The position numbers and the translations under genes are program-made. Positions 27,615-35,215 of a DNA stretch of 64,000 bases are shown piece by piece. The notes under the pieces are model-generated. The model had not been told where the DNA came from. It saw only the letters and a program-made list of their open reading frames with translations, and ran no database searches. Numbering within the stretch: position 1 is the first letter of the stretch; each line of letters opens with the position of its first letter. This DNA comes from a virus, in the IMG/VR virus record IMGVR_UViG_3300048029_000266, positions 1 through 64,000 of that record; one strand, written 5' to 3'.

Positions 27615-28181
27615 TTATATTGATTTACTCTGCTCTGCTTCTATTTGTTGATATTGCACATTAGGACTTTCAATATTTCCAGTCATTTTTCTAATTGCTA
27701 TATCTATTACCTCTCTTTGATGTAGCTCTGCAAAATTACCTTCAGACAATATTGGAAATACATCATCAATACTTGGCATTTGTATATATACTACATTAAC
27801 ACCAGTATCACTAGTAGTAAGCTCTAAGGTGTTATTTCTAACAGTTCCTTTTATATTGCTATCACTAGCCTTGTTAAATGGATCGCTTGTTGTTTGCGAA
27901 TCAGAAAATTCTTCTTCAGAAACAATCTTTACACTCTTTGATCCAACTGTACAGTTTAATATATGTACATAGTCAGTCAAATTAGTTCCACTACTAGATA
28001 TTACAAAAGATTGCAACGCATCTCTAGATACCTGCCTTTGTCCATACATAGCGTAATGATTATTAATAAACGATACAACTGATTGCATCAAAAACATATC
28101 TTTTTCGCTATCTATAAAATAAGGTTGATCTGCTTTGTCTAACAGCAAATCCATGAGGTCGTATGCGTCTTGTCTTAACAT
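27615..28181 (-). CDS. Probable head-tail adaptor protein
   Basis: This 188-residue protein begins with a helix (MLRQDAYDLMDLLLDKADQPY). A beta-rich centre follows, then 'FAELHQREVIDIAIRKMTG' near residues 150-170, which looks like the 'HeeIv..Aar..tg' helix of podoviral adaptor or ring proteins. It lies between the head genes and the connector gene and starts three bases after the previous stop. A 95-base gap follows it that holds the next promoter. No catalytic residues are apparent. Confidence 0.58.
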   Translation of the reverse strand: MLRQDAYDLMDLLLDKADQPYFIDSEKDMFLMQSVVSFINNHYAMYGQRQVSRDALQSFVISSSGTNLTDYVHILNCTVGSKSVKIVSEEEFSDSQTTSDPFNKASDSNIKGTVRNNTLELTTSDTGVNVVYIQMPSIDDVFPILSEGNFAELHQREVIDIAIRKMTGNIESPNVQYQQIEAEQSKSI

Positions 28182-28184
28182 TTA

Positions 28185-28850
28185 TTACTTTTTTAATGCA
28201 ACTGATTTTTCTTTTTTATTTCCTCTCAGTTGATTTTTAAGTAAAGCATGTATGTCAGCATTATCTTTCACCCACAATACAGCTTGATCTTCAGTAAGAC
28301 CAATACTCAAAGTTCCGTATTTATAAACACCATTAACTTTGCTAAATATTTCTTTATCTAAACAAGACTTAATAAATATTTTAATAGAAGCGTCTTTGTC
28401 ATTTAGAGCATCCATAAATCTTTTCGGATTGTCACTTGCATAAGAAATAATTTTAGCTTTACGTATATTATCATCCCAATCTCCATTTAGACCAATTAAT
28501 CTACATAAATCTTCTATTTCTTTTTTGCTTAGTTGAGCTGCTGCTGTAACTGAATCAGCTTTTAATAAAGATTCTTCAGCTTTTTCATTTTCTTTAGCAG
28601 ATAGATCTTCTAAAATAAACTGACCATTATTTACTAATGGATGTTCTTTTAAAAAATCTACAACTTTTTTATCATCTTCGTCATTAATATCAAATGACTT
28701 TACAGCGTTAAATAATTCAAATCCAGATAAAGTATCACCATTTGGATCAATTAACTCTACTCGTTTTCCTTTTGAATTTTTGTATGTCCCAAATTTAGCA
28801 TAGTTAAACTTATCAGGACTTTTTGATTTTAATAATACTACGTGTTTCAT
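28185..28850 (-). CDS. Uncharacterised head-module protein
   Basis: This 221-residue, Lys/Asp-rich protein has an N-terminal 'HVVLLKSKSPDKFNYAKFGTYKN' segment, acidic helices in the middle, and a helical 'DALNDKDASIKIFIKSCLDKEIF' region. It ends with a basic tail. No family is recognised. It is encoded between the leaderless 67-residue gene and the adaptor gene. A small head-completion or scaffold-related role is possible but unsupported by motifs. Confidence 0.6.
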   Translation of the reverse strand: MKHVVLLKSKSPDKFNYAKFGTYKNSKGKRVELIDPNGDTLSGFELFNAVKSFDINDEDDKKVVDFLKEHPLVNNGQFILEDLSAKENEKAEESLLKADSVTAAAQLSKKEIEDLCRLIGLNGDWDDNIRKAKIISYASDNPKRFMDALNDKDASIKIFIKSCLDKEIFSKVNGVYKYGTLSIGLTEDQAVLWVKDNADIHALLKNQLRGNKKEKSVALKK

Positions 28851-28874
28851 TTTTTTAATATTGATTAATACTCC

Positions 28875-29078
28875 CTATTGCTTTGGTAATTTTTTACCTT
28901 TTTTTTCTTTGATAATATTACCATTTTCTACCCATGTTTTGTTGTTGGAATGAGTGCTCCATTTAAATCCACTTTGACCTCCAATATAGAATCTTTCTTT
29001 ATTTCTATTTTTGGCCTCATCAATCCTTTTCTTCATTCCTTCAGGATCAATTTTTTTAAAATAATCAAATAAATTCAT
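28875..29078 (-). CDS. Small basic protein from a leaderless promoter
   Basis: This 67-residue protein is dominated by Lys, Asn and Glu (MNLFDYFKKIDPEGMKKRIDEAKNRNKERF), with a Gly/Trp-containing centre. No family is recognised. A full TTTTG-N19-TATATTTG promoter ends four bases before its ATG, right after a terminator hairpin, so it starts a new transcription unit after the capsid/decoration genes. Confidence 0.65.
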   Translation of the reverse strand: MNLFDYFKKIDPEGMKKRIDEAKNRNKERFYIGGQSGFKWSTHSNNKTWVENGNIIKEKKGKKLPKQ

Positions 29079-29082
29079 ATTG

Positions 29083-29090
29083 CAAATATA
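29083..29090 (-). promoter_or_regulatory. Leaderless-type promoter (TATATTTG, 4 bases before ATG)
   Basis: TATATTTG on the minus strand is four bases before the ATG at 29078. A TTTTG ends exactly 19 bases upstream, giving a perfect TTTG-N19-TAnnTTTG. That -33 element lies in the loop of the terminator hairpin at 29100-29122. Confidence 0.75.
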
Positions 29091-29099
29091 AAAGAATTA

Positions 29100-29122
29100 T
29101 GGAGAGGCACAAAACCTCTCCA
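29100..29122 (-). terminator. Terminator hairpin after decoration genes
   Basis: An 8-bp perfect stem (TGGAGAGG with CCTCTCCA) and a 7-base loop lie 14 bases after the stop at 29136. A T-rich tail (TAATTCTTTT) follows on the minus strand. The + strand copy also runs into TTTT. It would end or attenuate the abundant capsid/decoration transcript. Confidence 0.65.
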
Positions 29123-29135
29123 TTTTCTTATTCTA

Positions 29136-29639
29136 TTATCCAAATGCAGGATTTGCGTCACCAGACAATACTGTTCCAGATACAAACCAATTTGTTCCGT
29201 TTACACATTGAAACGTTAACAATGTTCCTGGTTCAATATTATCATTGATTCGTAAAAATGTATCATCACTAGCGTCTGACTGAACTATAGTTGTTCCTGT
29301 TCCATTTTGAGCTAATACCGCTCCTAATAAAAGTCCAGAAGGTACAACTATCTTTACACCAAGACTATCACTAGCAACTGTAAATAAAAACGTATAGTTT
29401 AATCCTACGGCTGCCGCAGGTAAAGTATATGTTTTTTCAGCTGTTGTAATAGCTTCTGATACATTTATAACAGATCCAGAATCATCATCTAAAATAGTTG
29501 CATCAGCATCACCTACCTTAACAACAGGCTTTACTGACTTTAACACAGGTAAATGTATAAATTGATCGTACAAAGAGTCTTTAGCTTTGTAATACGACTT
29601 TATAGCCGACTTAAATTCGTTGAATGTTGTTTTTAACAT
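29136..29639 (-). CDS. Decoration-like virion protein, paralogue 1
   Basis: This 167-residue protein has a helical N-terminus ('FNEFKSAIKSYYKAKDSLYD') followed by a beta-rich domain: 'ITTAEKTYTLPAAAVGLNYTFLFTV', 'TLLTFQCVNGTNWFVSGTVLSG', and a C-terminal FG. The same layout occurs in the next gene upstream (29657-30130), so the two are paralogues. They follow the major capsid gene, the usual place for capsid decoration or head-fibre proteins. The role is inferred. Confidence 0.72.
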   Translation of the reverse strand: MLKTTFNEFKSAIKSYYKAKDSLYDQFIHLPVLKSVKPVVKVGDADATILDDDSGSVINVSEAITTAEKTYTLPAAAVGLNYTFLFTVASDSLGVKIVVPSGLLLGAVLAQNGTGTTIVQSDASDDTFLRINDNIEPGTLLTFQCVNGTNWFVSGTVLSGDANPAFG

Positions 29640-29656
29640 AATGATAAAATTAAAGA

Positions 29657-30130
29657 TTATCCAAATATTACGTCACTACCTGAACCGCATACACCTTGAA
29701 CAAACCAACTTGTTCCATCACAATATAGCGTTACATAATCACCAGCAGAAGCTCCTCCTGACTGATCAAATATAATTTTTGTGTCAGATGATGTTGCTGT
29801 ATCTTTTGTACCAGCACCTGTAATAACATGTCCTACAAAATCTTCACTTGCAGAAGCTTGTTTAATAATAATATCTTCAGCAGGTTCGTTACCGATAGCT
29901 TTTAAGATAAACTTAAAATTTAAGCCAGCTTTTGCTGAAGGTAATGTTACGGTAAGAATTGCATCTTCTACAACACTACCATCTAATAAAAAAACTGTAC
30001 CACTTTCATAGTCATACAATTTCTTGCTAGCTGTAATACTAACAACTGGATCGATTTGACCTCTAAACTTGGGCAATCTTCCTTGCCCTGCTTCTGAGGA
30101 TTTGTTTGATAAATCTAAATAATTTGCCAT
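29657..30130 (-). CDS. Decoration-like virion protein, paralogue 2
   Basis: I use the start MANYLDLSNK at 30130 (157 residues) because the 12 extra residues upstream would be translated from the hairpin at 30156-30175, and a purine run (A/G) sits just before this ATG. The 'VFLLDGSVVEDAILTVTLPSAKAGLNFKFILK' and 'DYVTLYCDGTSWFVQGVCGSGSDVIFG' segments parallel the paralogue at 29136. It is the first gene after the major capsid protein and is probably an abundant capsid-surface protein. Confidence 0.72.
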   Translation of the reverse strand: MANYLDLSNKSSEAGQGRLPKFRGQIDPVVSITASKKLYDYESGTVFLLDGSVVEDAILTVTLPSAKAGLNFKFILKAIGNEPAEDIIIKQASASEDFVGHVITGAGTKDTATSSDTKIIFDQSGGASAGDYVTLYCDGTSWFVQGVCGSGSDVIFG

Positions 30131-30155
30131 TTTCTTTTTTTTTAGGCGACATATT

Positions 30156-30175
30156 GGGAGAGCCAAAGCCCTCCC
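30156..30175 (-). terminator. Hairpin between major capsid and decoration genes
   Basis: On the minus strand GGGAGGGC pairs with GCTCTCCC around a TTTG loop, 8 pairs including one G-U. On the plus strand that pair would be an A-C mismatch, so the structure is specific to the capsid transcript. There is no strong T-run right after it. It may be an attenuator or an mRNA-stabilising 3' hairpin for the capsid message. Confidence 0.55.
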
Positions 30176-30195
30176 TCAGTCAAATTATAAATTAA

Positions 30196-31758
30196 TTATG
30201 ATGCAGATAAGATTCCGCAAGATAATGGGTTACGAACGATAATTCCAGACTCAGAAAGAACGTGAGCTTCAAATTTATCATCAGCGTTTGCAGCCATCAT
30301 AGATGATTGATCGTATGGATTAATCATACCAGCTACATACTTTTTGATAAAGCTTCTGTTAGTTCCTTCAGCTCCTTTAGTTACTAACTCAATGTTAGAA
30401 ACACCAGAAGTCTTACCGAAATCTAAGAATACCATTTTAGCAGACTCTTTAAGTCTGTTGTCACCAAACGCATTAGTACCTGAAGTACTACTGTGTAGGT
30501 TGTTGTCATCAAATACTGGGCAATAAGCAACAGTTAATTTGTTACCTAAAGCTTCGTAAGATGTGAAGTTAGCACCTAAAGCAACATCACCGCCAACACC
30601 AGCAAATGAACCACCTGTCATTGCACCAGAAGGAGCAACTAATAGATCTTTCATAGCTTTGTGGAATGCTAATCTACCTTCAGTACCTGTAAACACAACC
30701 CACTCGTTACCTTCAGCATTTGTTGCATTTAAGCTTAACTTAGCTAAGAACTCAGTAATGATTTCTTCAGTAAGTGCGCCAGCAGTATAAGATGCTTGGT
30801 TAGATGAGTCGATTTGAGCTAATAGACCATCACCTGTGATGATGTTATTAGTTTGTCCACCAACAGCAGCACCAGTCAACGTAGAAGTCAATCCAGCTGG
30901 ACGTGATACTCCACTTTCGTGTACAGACTTACGACCATACCATCTTTGAAGCTCTTGCTGATACATGTACTCATCCATCATCATTTGCTCTTTAGTAAAG
31001 TACCATAATCTGTGACCATTGTTTTCAATCCACATAATATCTGTAATATCCTTACCTGTAACAGAAATCTTCTTACGCATTGTAGTAAGATAATTTTTGT
31101 ATGTAGATGGGAATACGTAGTTTTCACCTACGTCAGATCCTAATGAACCATTAGGGAATGCAGAACCGATTGAAGCAAAGATTGCACCGCTAGAAAGGTC
31201 AGTAACCTGTAATGGTTTAGCAGCACCATCAATCATTTCAACTTTAACAATTTTAGATGCAGATGTAACAGCTACACCTGTACCTGATGCACTAATAGAT
31301 CCAGAATCAGTTAAGTCAGTCATAATTAAACCAACAGCACCTGACTGGAAACGAATCATGTCATACTTATTTAAGAAGTTTGATGTGTATGATTCACCAT
31401 CAGCAATAATGTAAACAACATCACCATTTGCATCTGCACTGTTAAATGCACCGCTAGTAGCAGCAGCAGCGCCACTACCAGAATCAGCAGCAACGAATGA
31501 AGATCCATCAGTAGAAATCCAACCAGCTGAATAAGAAGGTGTGTTGTAACGTCCCATAACTTTCCACTCGAATGAGTTATCGCCTAGGACTTTTTCACTT
31601 GCAAAGCGACCTGTTCTTTCTAAAAGATATGTCGCTGAATAACGAGGATATTGTTGAATCAACGTTCTTGCAATCTCTGGGTATTGCAATAGTGCTGTAT
31701 TCAAACTATTCTCAGGAGTTGTTCCAGAACCGTAAGTTCCAGTATAAACTTTAGCCAT
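30196..31758 (-). CDS. Major capsid protein
   Basis: This 520-residue protein has no low-complexity sequence and is Gly/Ser/Ala-rich in a way typical of abundant capsid proteins. Residues 10-60 form 'NSLNTALLQYPEIARTLIQQYPRYSATYLLERTGRF'; the central part has 'YKNYLTTMRKKISVTGKDITDIMWIENNGHRLWYFTKEQMMMDEYMYQQELQRWYG', similar to capsid proteins of crAss-like and other Bacteroidota phages. It lies directly after the scaffold-like gene in the order terminase-portal-scaffold-capsid. Its codons are less AT-biased than those of its neighbours, with more C at third positions, as expected for high expression. HK97 fold assumed. Confidence 0.85.
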   Translation of the reverse strand: MAKVYTGTYGSGTTPENSLNTALLQYPEIARTLIQQYPRYSATYLLERTGRFASEKVLGDNSFEWKVMGRYNTPSYSAGWISTDGSSFVAADSGSGAAAATSGAFNSADANGDVVYIIADGESYTSNFLNKYDMIRFQSGAVGLIMTDLTDSGSISASGTGVAVTSASKIVKVEMIDGAAKPLQVTDLSSGAIFASIGSAFPNGSLGSDVGENYVFPSTYKNYLTTMRKKISVTGKDITDIMWIENNGHRLWYFTKEQMMMDEYMYQQELQRWYGRKSVHESGVSRPAGLTSTLTGAAVGGQTNNIITGDGLLAQIDSSNQASYTAGALTEEIITEFLAKLSLNATNAEGNEWVVFTGTEGRLAFHKAMKDLLVAPSGAMTGGSFAGVGGDVALGANFTSYEALGNKLTVAYCPVFDDNNLHSSTSGTNAFGDNRLKESAKMVFLDFGKTSGVSNIELVTKGAEGTNRSFIKKYVAGMINPYDQSSMMAANADDKFEAHVLSESGIIVRNPLSCGILSAS

Positions 31759-31804
31759 TTTTAAATAATTTTAAATTAAACAATTTTTAACACTATTTTA
31801 ATCC

Positions 31805-31856
31805 AGAGTAATGTACGTAACTTGTAGGCTTTGCCTTTTGTTTTGTAAGTTACTCT
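31805..31856 (-). promoter_or_regulatory. Alternative hairpins between scaffold and capsid genes
   Basis: On the minus strand, immediately at the scaffold stop, two stems share bases. GTAACTT pairs with AAGTTAC (7 bp) and encloses a GGC-AAA-GCC hairpin; alternatively AGAGTAA pairs with TTACTCT (7 bp). Both cannot form together. The element lies 47-98 bases before the major capsid start and has no promoter box, so it could act as a processing or stability element in the scaffold-capsid mRNA. Confidence 0.4.
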
Positions 31857-32875
31857 CTCATAAACGCAGCAGGATCAAAACCAGATGATTTTATTTTAGT
31901 CGTAGGTCTTGATTTGCCACTAAGGCTAGGAGAAGTAATGTCATTTAATATTTTAGCTTTACCATCTTCTAAACCCTGGGAGCGTAAGATCTTAGCAAAC
32001 TTGTCTTTGAACAGCATAAACATCGCTACCTCTGAAGCATTGTCATGGGATTTCCAGATGTCCTCGGCCATTTTACCAGACGTTATATATTTGTAAGCCT
32101 CTTTCGCTTGATCTTTAGTCACACTACCACCCATAAATGTTCCAAGTGATTTTAAGTGACCTTGTAATTCTTTTTTATTTCTCTCTACTTTTTCTTTAGC
32201 AGACATTTCTTCTTGCTGTTTTTCTTTAAAAAACTTTTGTTTTTCTTGTTCTACAGCTGCATTAAGTTGTCTTCTAATTCTAAATGCTTCTCTTTTTAAA
32301 ACACCAGAGTCTTCCATTTTATCTAAAGCCTCTTCAATTTCAAAGTCTTCCATTCCATCAGTTTTCATTTCTGCTGCAATCAGCTCTCTGTCATTGTATT
32401 TTAAATATCCATTTATTTTATCAATAACCTCGTTTTTTGGCTGCTCAATAAATGGAGAATTTAAAGCTTGTATAATATCTTCTTTAGTTGCAGCTTCTAA
32501 TCCAAGCTCTTTTGCAACCTTTATCCAATCTAATTTTCCAGATTCTTCAACACTTTCATTTTCCTCTGTAGACTTTGCTTGAGTAGCCTCGTCCCAATCT
32601 TCTTCTGGTGTTTTAATTTCTGGAGCTTCTTTTTTTTCTGACTCAATGTCATTCCAATTAAAAGGCTTGTCAGAATCCTCTTCTGTACCCTCAGTATTTT
32701 CTTCAACTTTTTCAGCTGCTTCTTCATTATACTTACCTTGAAATTGTTCCATCATTTGATCTGTTGCAAACGCTAATGGATCAAATGCTTTTTCTTCTGT
32801 TGTTTCTGTTGTAGATTCTACGCTTAGGTTTTCTGAAGCTTCTTCTACTAAGTTTGATTGTTGTTCTTCTGCCAT
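31850..32875 (-). CDS. Scaffold-like protein
   Basis: This 341-residue protein is very acidic in its N-terminal half (Glu/Asp/Thr-rich to about residue 115). It then becomes a long Lys/Glu coiled-coil-like helix with 'AAVEQEKQKFFKEKQQEEMSAKEKVERNKKEL' near residues 200-230. Between portal and capsid genes this composition is diagnostic of an internal scaffold. A TATATTTG box abuts the portal stop codon and would start a scaffold-capsid transcript. No protease motif is seen. Confidence 0.78.
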   Translation of the reverse strand: MAEEQQSNLVEEASENLSVESTTETTEEKAFDPLAFATDQMMEQFQGKYNEEAAEKVEENTEGTEEDSDKPFNWNDIESEKKEAPEIKTPEEDWDEATQAKSTEENESVEESGKLDWIKVAKELGLEAATKEDIIQALNSPFIEQPKNEVIDKINGYLKYNDRELIAAEMKTDGMEDFEIEEALDKMEDSGVLKREAFRIRRQLNAAVEQEKQKFFKEKQQEEMSAKEKVERNKKELQGHLKSLGTFMGGSVTKDQAKEAYKYITSGKMAEDIWKSHDNASEVAMFMLFKDKFAKILRSQGLEDGKAKILNDITSPSLSGKSRPTTKIKSSGFDPAAFMRE

Positions 32876-32904
32876 AATTTAATAAAATTTTGTTCCCTAA
32901 TATG

Positions 32905-32912
32905 CAAATATA
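32905..32912 (-). promoter_or_regulatory. Bacteroidota -7 box before scaffold-capsid genes
   Basis: TATATTTG on the minus strand ends 29 bases before the scaffold ATG at 32875 and directly touches the portal stop codon. No TTG is present at the normal -33 distance. It would give the scaffold and capsid genes their own transcript. Confidence 0.5.
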
Positions 32913-35213
32913 CTAAGATTTTTTAATTATATCTTGAATTTTCTGTTTACGCTCTGGTTTAATAGTTTCGTTTTGTGATTCTCTTTGAGCTAAACTATCG
33001 GCCTCTTTAGCATCCTGTTCAGCTTTCTTTTGTAAGAATATTTGCTTGTTTTTTACAGTATGTGATACATCAGACGTTTCTCTAGCTAAATCATCTTTCA
33101 TATCAGCAATTTGTAAATCAGTTTCAGCTTGTATTCTAGCAACCTCAACTTTTCCTTGATTTTTAACTTGTTCAAGTTGTACTTGTCTTTCAAACTCAGC
33201 TTGTTGTTGCTCAGCTTGTGCTTGTAACATTGCTTGCTGTTGTTGCGCTTGTTCAGCTTGCTCTTTTTTAATTTCTTCCATAGCTCTTTCGAGTATATGC
33301 TCTGCTTCTGTAAAGGTATCAGCTTTAAGAACCTTAATAATATCTAAAAGAGTAGCTTGACCTCCTTGTACAGCAGCCTGTGCAATACTTTGTAGCTGTT
33401 GACGCATAGCATCATCTTTACCAGCATCACCTATAAATATACCATAATCTTGTAGTGATATATCTGGGAATACAGATAAAAATTTATAAGCTCCATCTCC
33501 TAATATATAAGAAGCCTTTTTACCGTTAGACCAACAAAGCTTCATAAGATTACATACTTTCTCAAATACGCGTTTCTTAACCATATTGTGAGAATAGAAT
33601 AAACTTTCTGTAATTGTAGCTGATTGTACAACACTACGCTGTACATTACCCACATATTCGTACTGACCAACAGCACCTTCTCTTTGCGGAGTAACACCAG
33701 ATATTTGTCCAGCAGTTTGCTCAAGCATTAATTTAAGATTGATAAGTTGTTGAACAGAATTAGAAAGCGTAAAGTCAATTTGTTGAAATTGATTAAATGA
33801 TGATAACTGATTACCTTCTTCTTTAGAGTTAATAGGTATAATACCATCTGTCTTTAAATGATAAAGTACAGTTTGCATATCCATACCTAAGTTTGTAGGT
33901 AATTGAGATACATCATACACAACAGCTTTACCACCAGACCTAGCCATAGCTAATTCTATTTGATACATTACAATATTGTAAAGCATTTGTATATTTTTTA
34001 GTAAATCTACCATAGAAACACTCTTTCCTGTAGAATTATTTCTAACACAACCTACATATGACAAAGATGTAGAACCAGCATCATCTACTGATCTTACTTG
34101 GTTAGGTCTTCTTCTAGCTCTAGCTAAAATCTTACCGCCAATTTTAGTAGCCTCCCATATATCGTCTACATATCTAGTTTTTATCTTTTCATTCTTTCTA
34201 GGCTTGTAATCATCTGCAACCTGCTTCATAAAAGGCTTTTCAGGATTAAATTTATTTTCTGATAATTTAAATCTTAGTGCTTTTATAGATTTCCATTCTA
34301 CAGATACTACTCTAATCTTTACCTCTTGCCCTTCTTGATACTCTACCCAATCAAAAGGATCATTGTATCTAGCTAAATCATCATATCCACCTATTTGATA
34401 CATAGCCGACAACTCTTCTAGGTCTTCACGATTAAGCTCATCTCTAAATTCATCTAATATTTCGTGATACGATAAATATCTTTCTTCACCTACCCATGAT
34501 GAGTCATCTAAATAATCTGATGTAGCATTAATTTCAAATACACAATTTCTTGGATCTACTCTTCTAACATAAGGATCTCCGTTGTGATCATATATTTTAT
34601 AAAACTCTTTACCTGTAACTAGCATGTCTCTATAACCTTCTTTGAATAAATCTCTATAGTTATATTTAGACATAAGATACTCTAATCCATCTTGTGCTGT
34701 TTCTTCGACCATTTCTCTGAAATTATATTTCATATATAGGTCTATGTCTTCTGGAACCTCCATTTCTGTTACAGGAGGTAGCTCAACACCTGTTGTTTGC
34801 GCAAATTCTTTATGTATTTCGTCAGTAAGGTCTTTCATAATTAAATTAACCTTAACATCTTCTTTTCTTAGCACAGCTTCTTTATTTGTTGTACTAACTT
34901 TAACATCTAAAGGTCTTCTAAGATCTTCACCTACTAACAAATCAATCTTTGGCGATATTATAGGATAGTTTACTAAACGAGCTGGGTATGCCATTCCGTA
35001 TTGCTCTGTTATGTATTTAAAATCGTCTAATTCTAAATCACCATTGTATATATTATAATTTTGTACGTCATTTATTCTTGACGTTTTATATGGAGACTCA
35101 GTATAAGACATATACGAAACTACTGCGTCTACCCATTGATTACACCATTCATCATTTTTCTCTGACTCTAAAACAAATTGAGCTGGAAAAGAAGATTGAC
35201 TATTTTTATACAT
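32913..35213 (-). CDS. Portal protein
   Basis: At 766 residues it has the size of crAss-like portals. 'ARLVNYPIISPKIDLLVGEDLRRP' near residues 75-100 is the conserved N-terminal portal motif. The central part contains the 'DPRNCVFEINATSDYLDDSSWVGEERYLSYHEILDEF' region. The C-terminal 170 residues are a Gln/Ala/Glu-rich coiled coil (EQAQQQQAMLQAQAEQQQAE), typical of the barrel or crown. It lies two bases after the terminase stop. It forms the dodecameric DNA-entry ring at the capsid vertex. Confidence 0.88.
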   Translation of the reverse strand: MYKNSQSSFPAQFVLESEKNDEWCNQWVDAVVSYMSYTESPYKTSRINDVQNYNIYNGDLELDDFKYITEQYGMAYPARLVNYPIISPKIDLLVGEDLRRPLDVKVSTTNKEAVLRKEDVKVNLIMKDLTDEIHKEFAQTTGVELPPVTEMEVPEDIDLYMKYNFREMVEETAQDGLEYLMSKYNYRDLFKEGYRDMLVTGKEFYKIYDHNGDPYVRRVDPRNCVFEINATSDYLDDSSWVGEERYLSYHEILDEFRDELNREDLEELSAMYQIGGYDDLARYNDPFDWVEYQEGQEVKIRVVSVEWKSIKALRFKLSENKFNPEKPFMKQVADDYKPRKNEKIKTRYVDDIWEATKIGGKILARARRRPNQVRSVDDAGSTSLSYVGCVRNNSTGKSVSMVDLLKNIQMLYNIVMYQIELAMARSGGKAVVYDVSQLPTNLGMDMQTVLYHLKTDGIIPINSKEEGNQLSSFNQFQQIDFTLSNSVQQLINLKLMLEQTAGQISGVTPQREGAVGQYEYVGNVQRSVVQSATITESLFYSHNMVKKRVFEKVCNLMKLCWSNGKKASYILGDGAYKFLSVFPDISLQDYGIFIGDAGKDDAMRQQLQSIAQAAVQGGQATLLDIIKVLKADTFTEAEHILERAMEEIKKEQAEQAQQQQAMLQAQAEQQQAEFERQVQLEQVKNQGKVEVARIQAETDLQIADMKDDLARETSDVSHTVKNKQIFLQKKAEQDAKEADSLAQRESQNETIKPERKQKIQDIIKKS

Positions 35214-35215
35214 AA

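Noticed and set aside
30131-30166. Upstream start of the second decoration-like protein
   Set aside because: The extra 12 codons derive from the hairpin region and have a composition unlike the rest of the protein.
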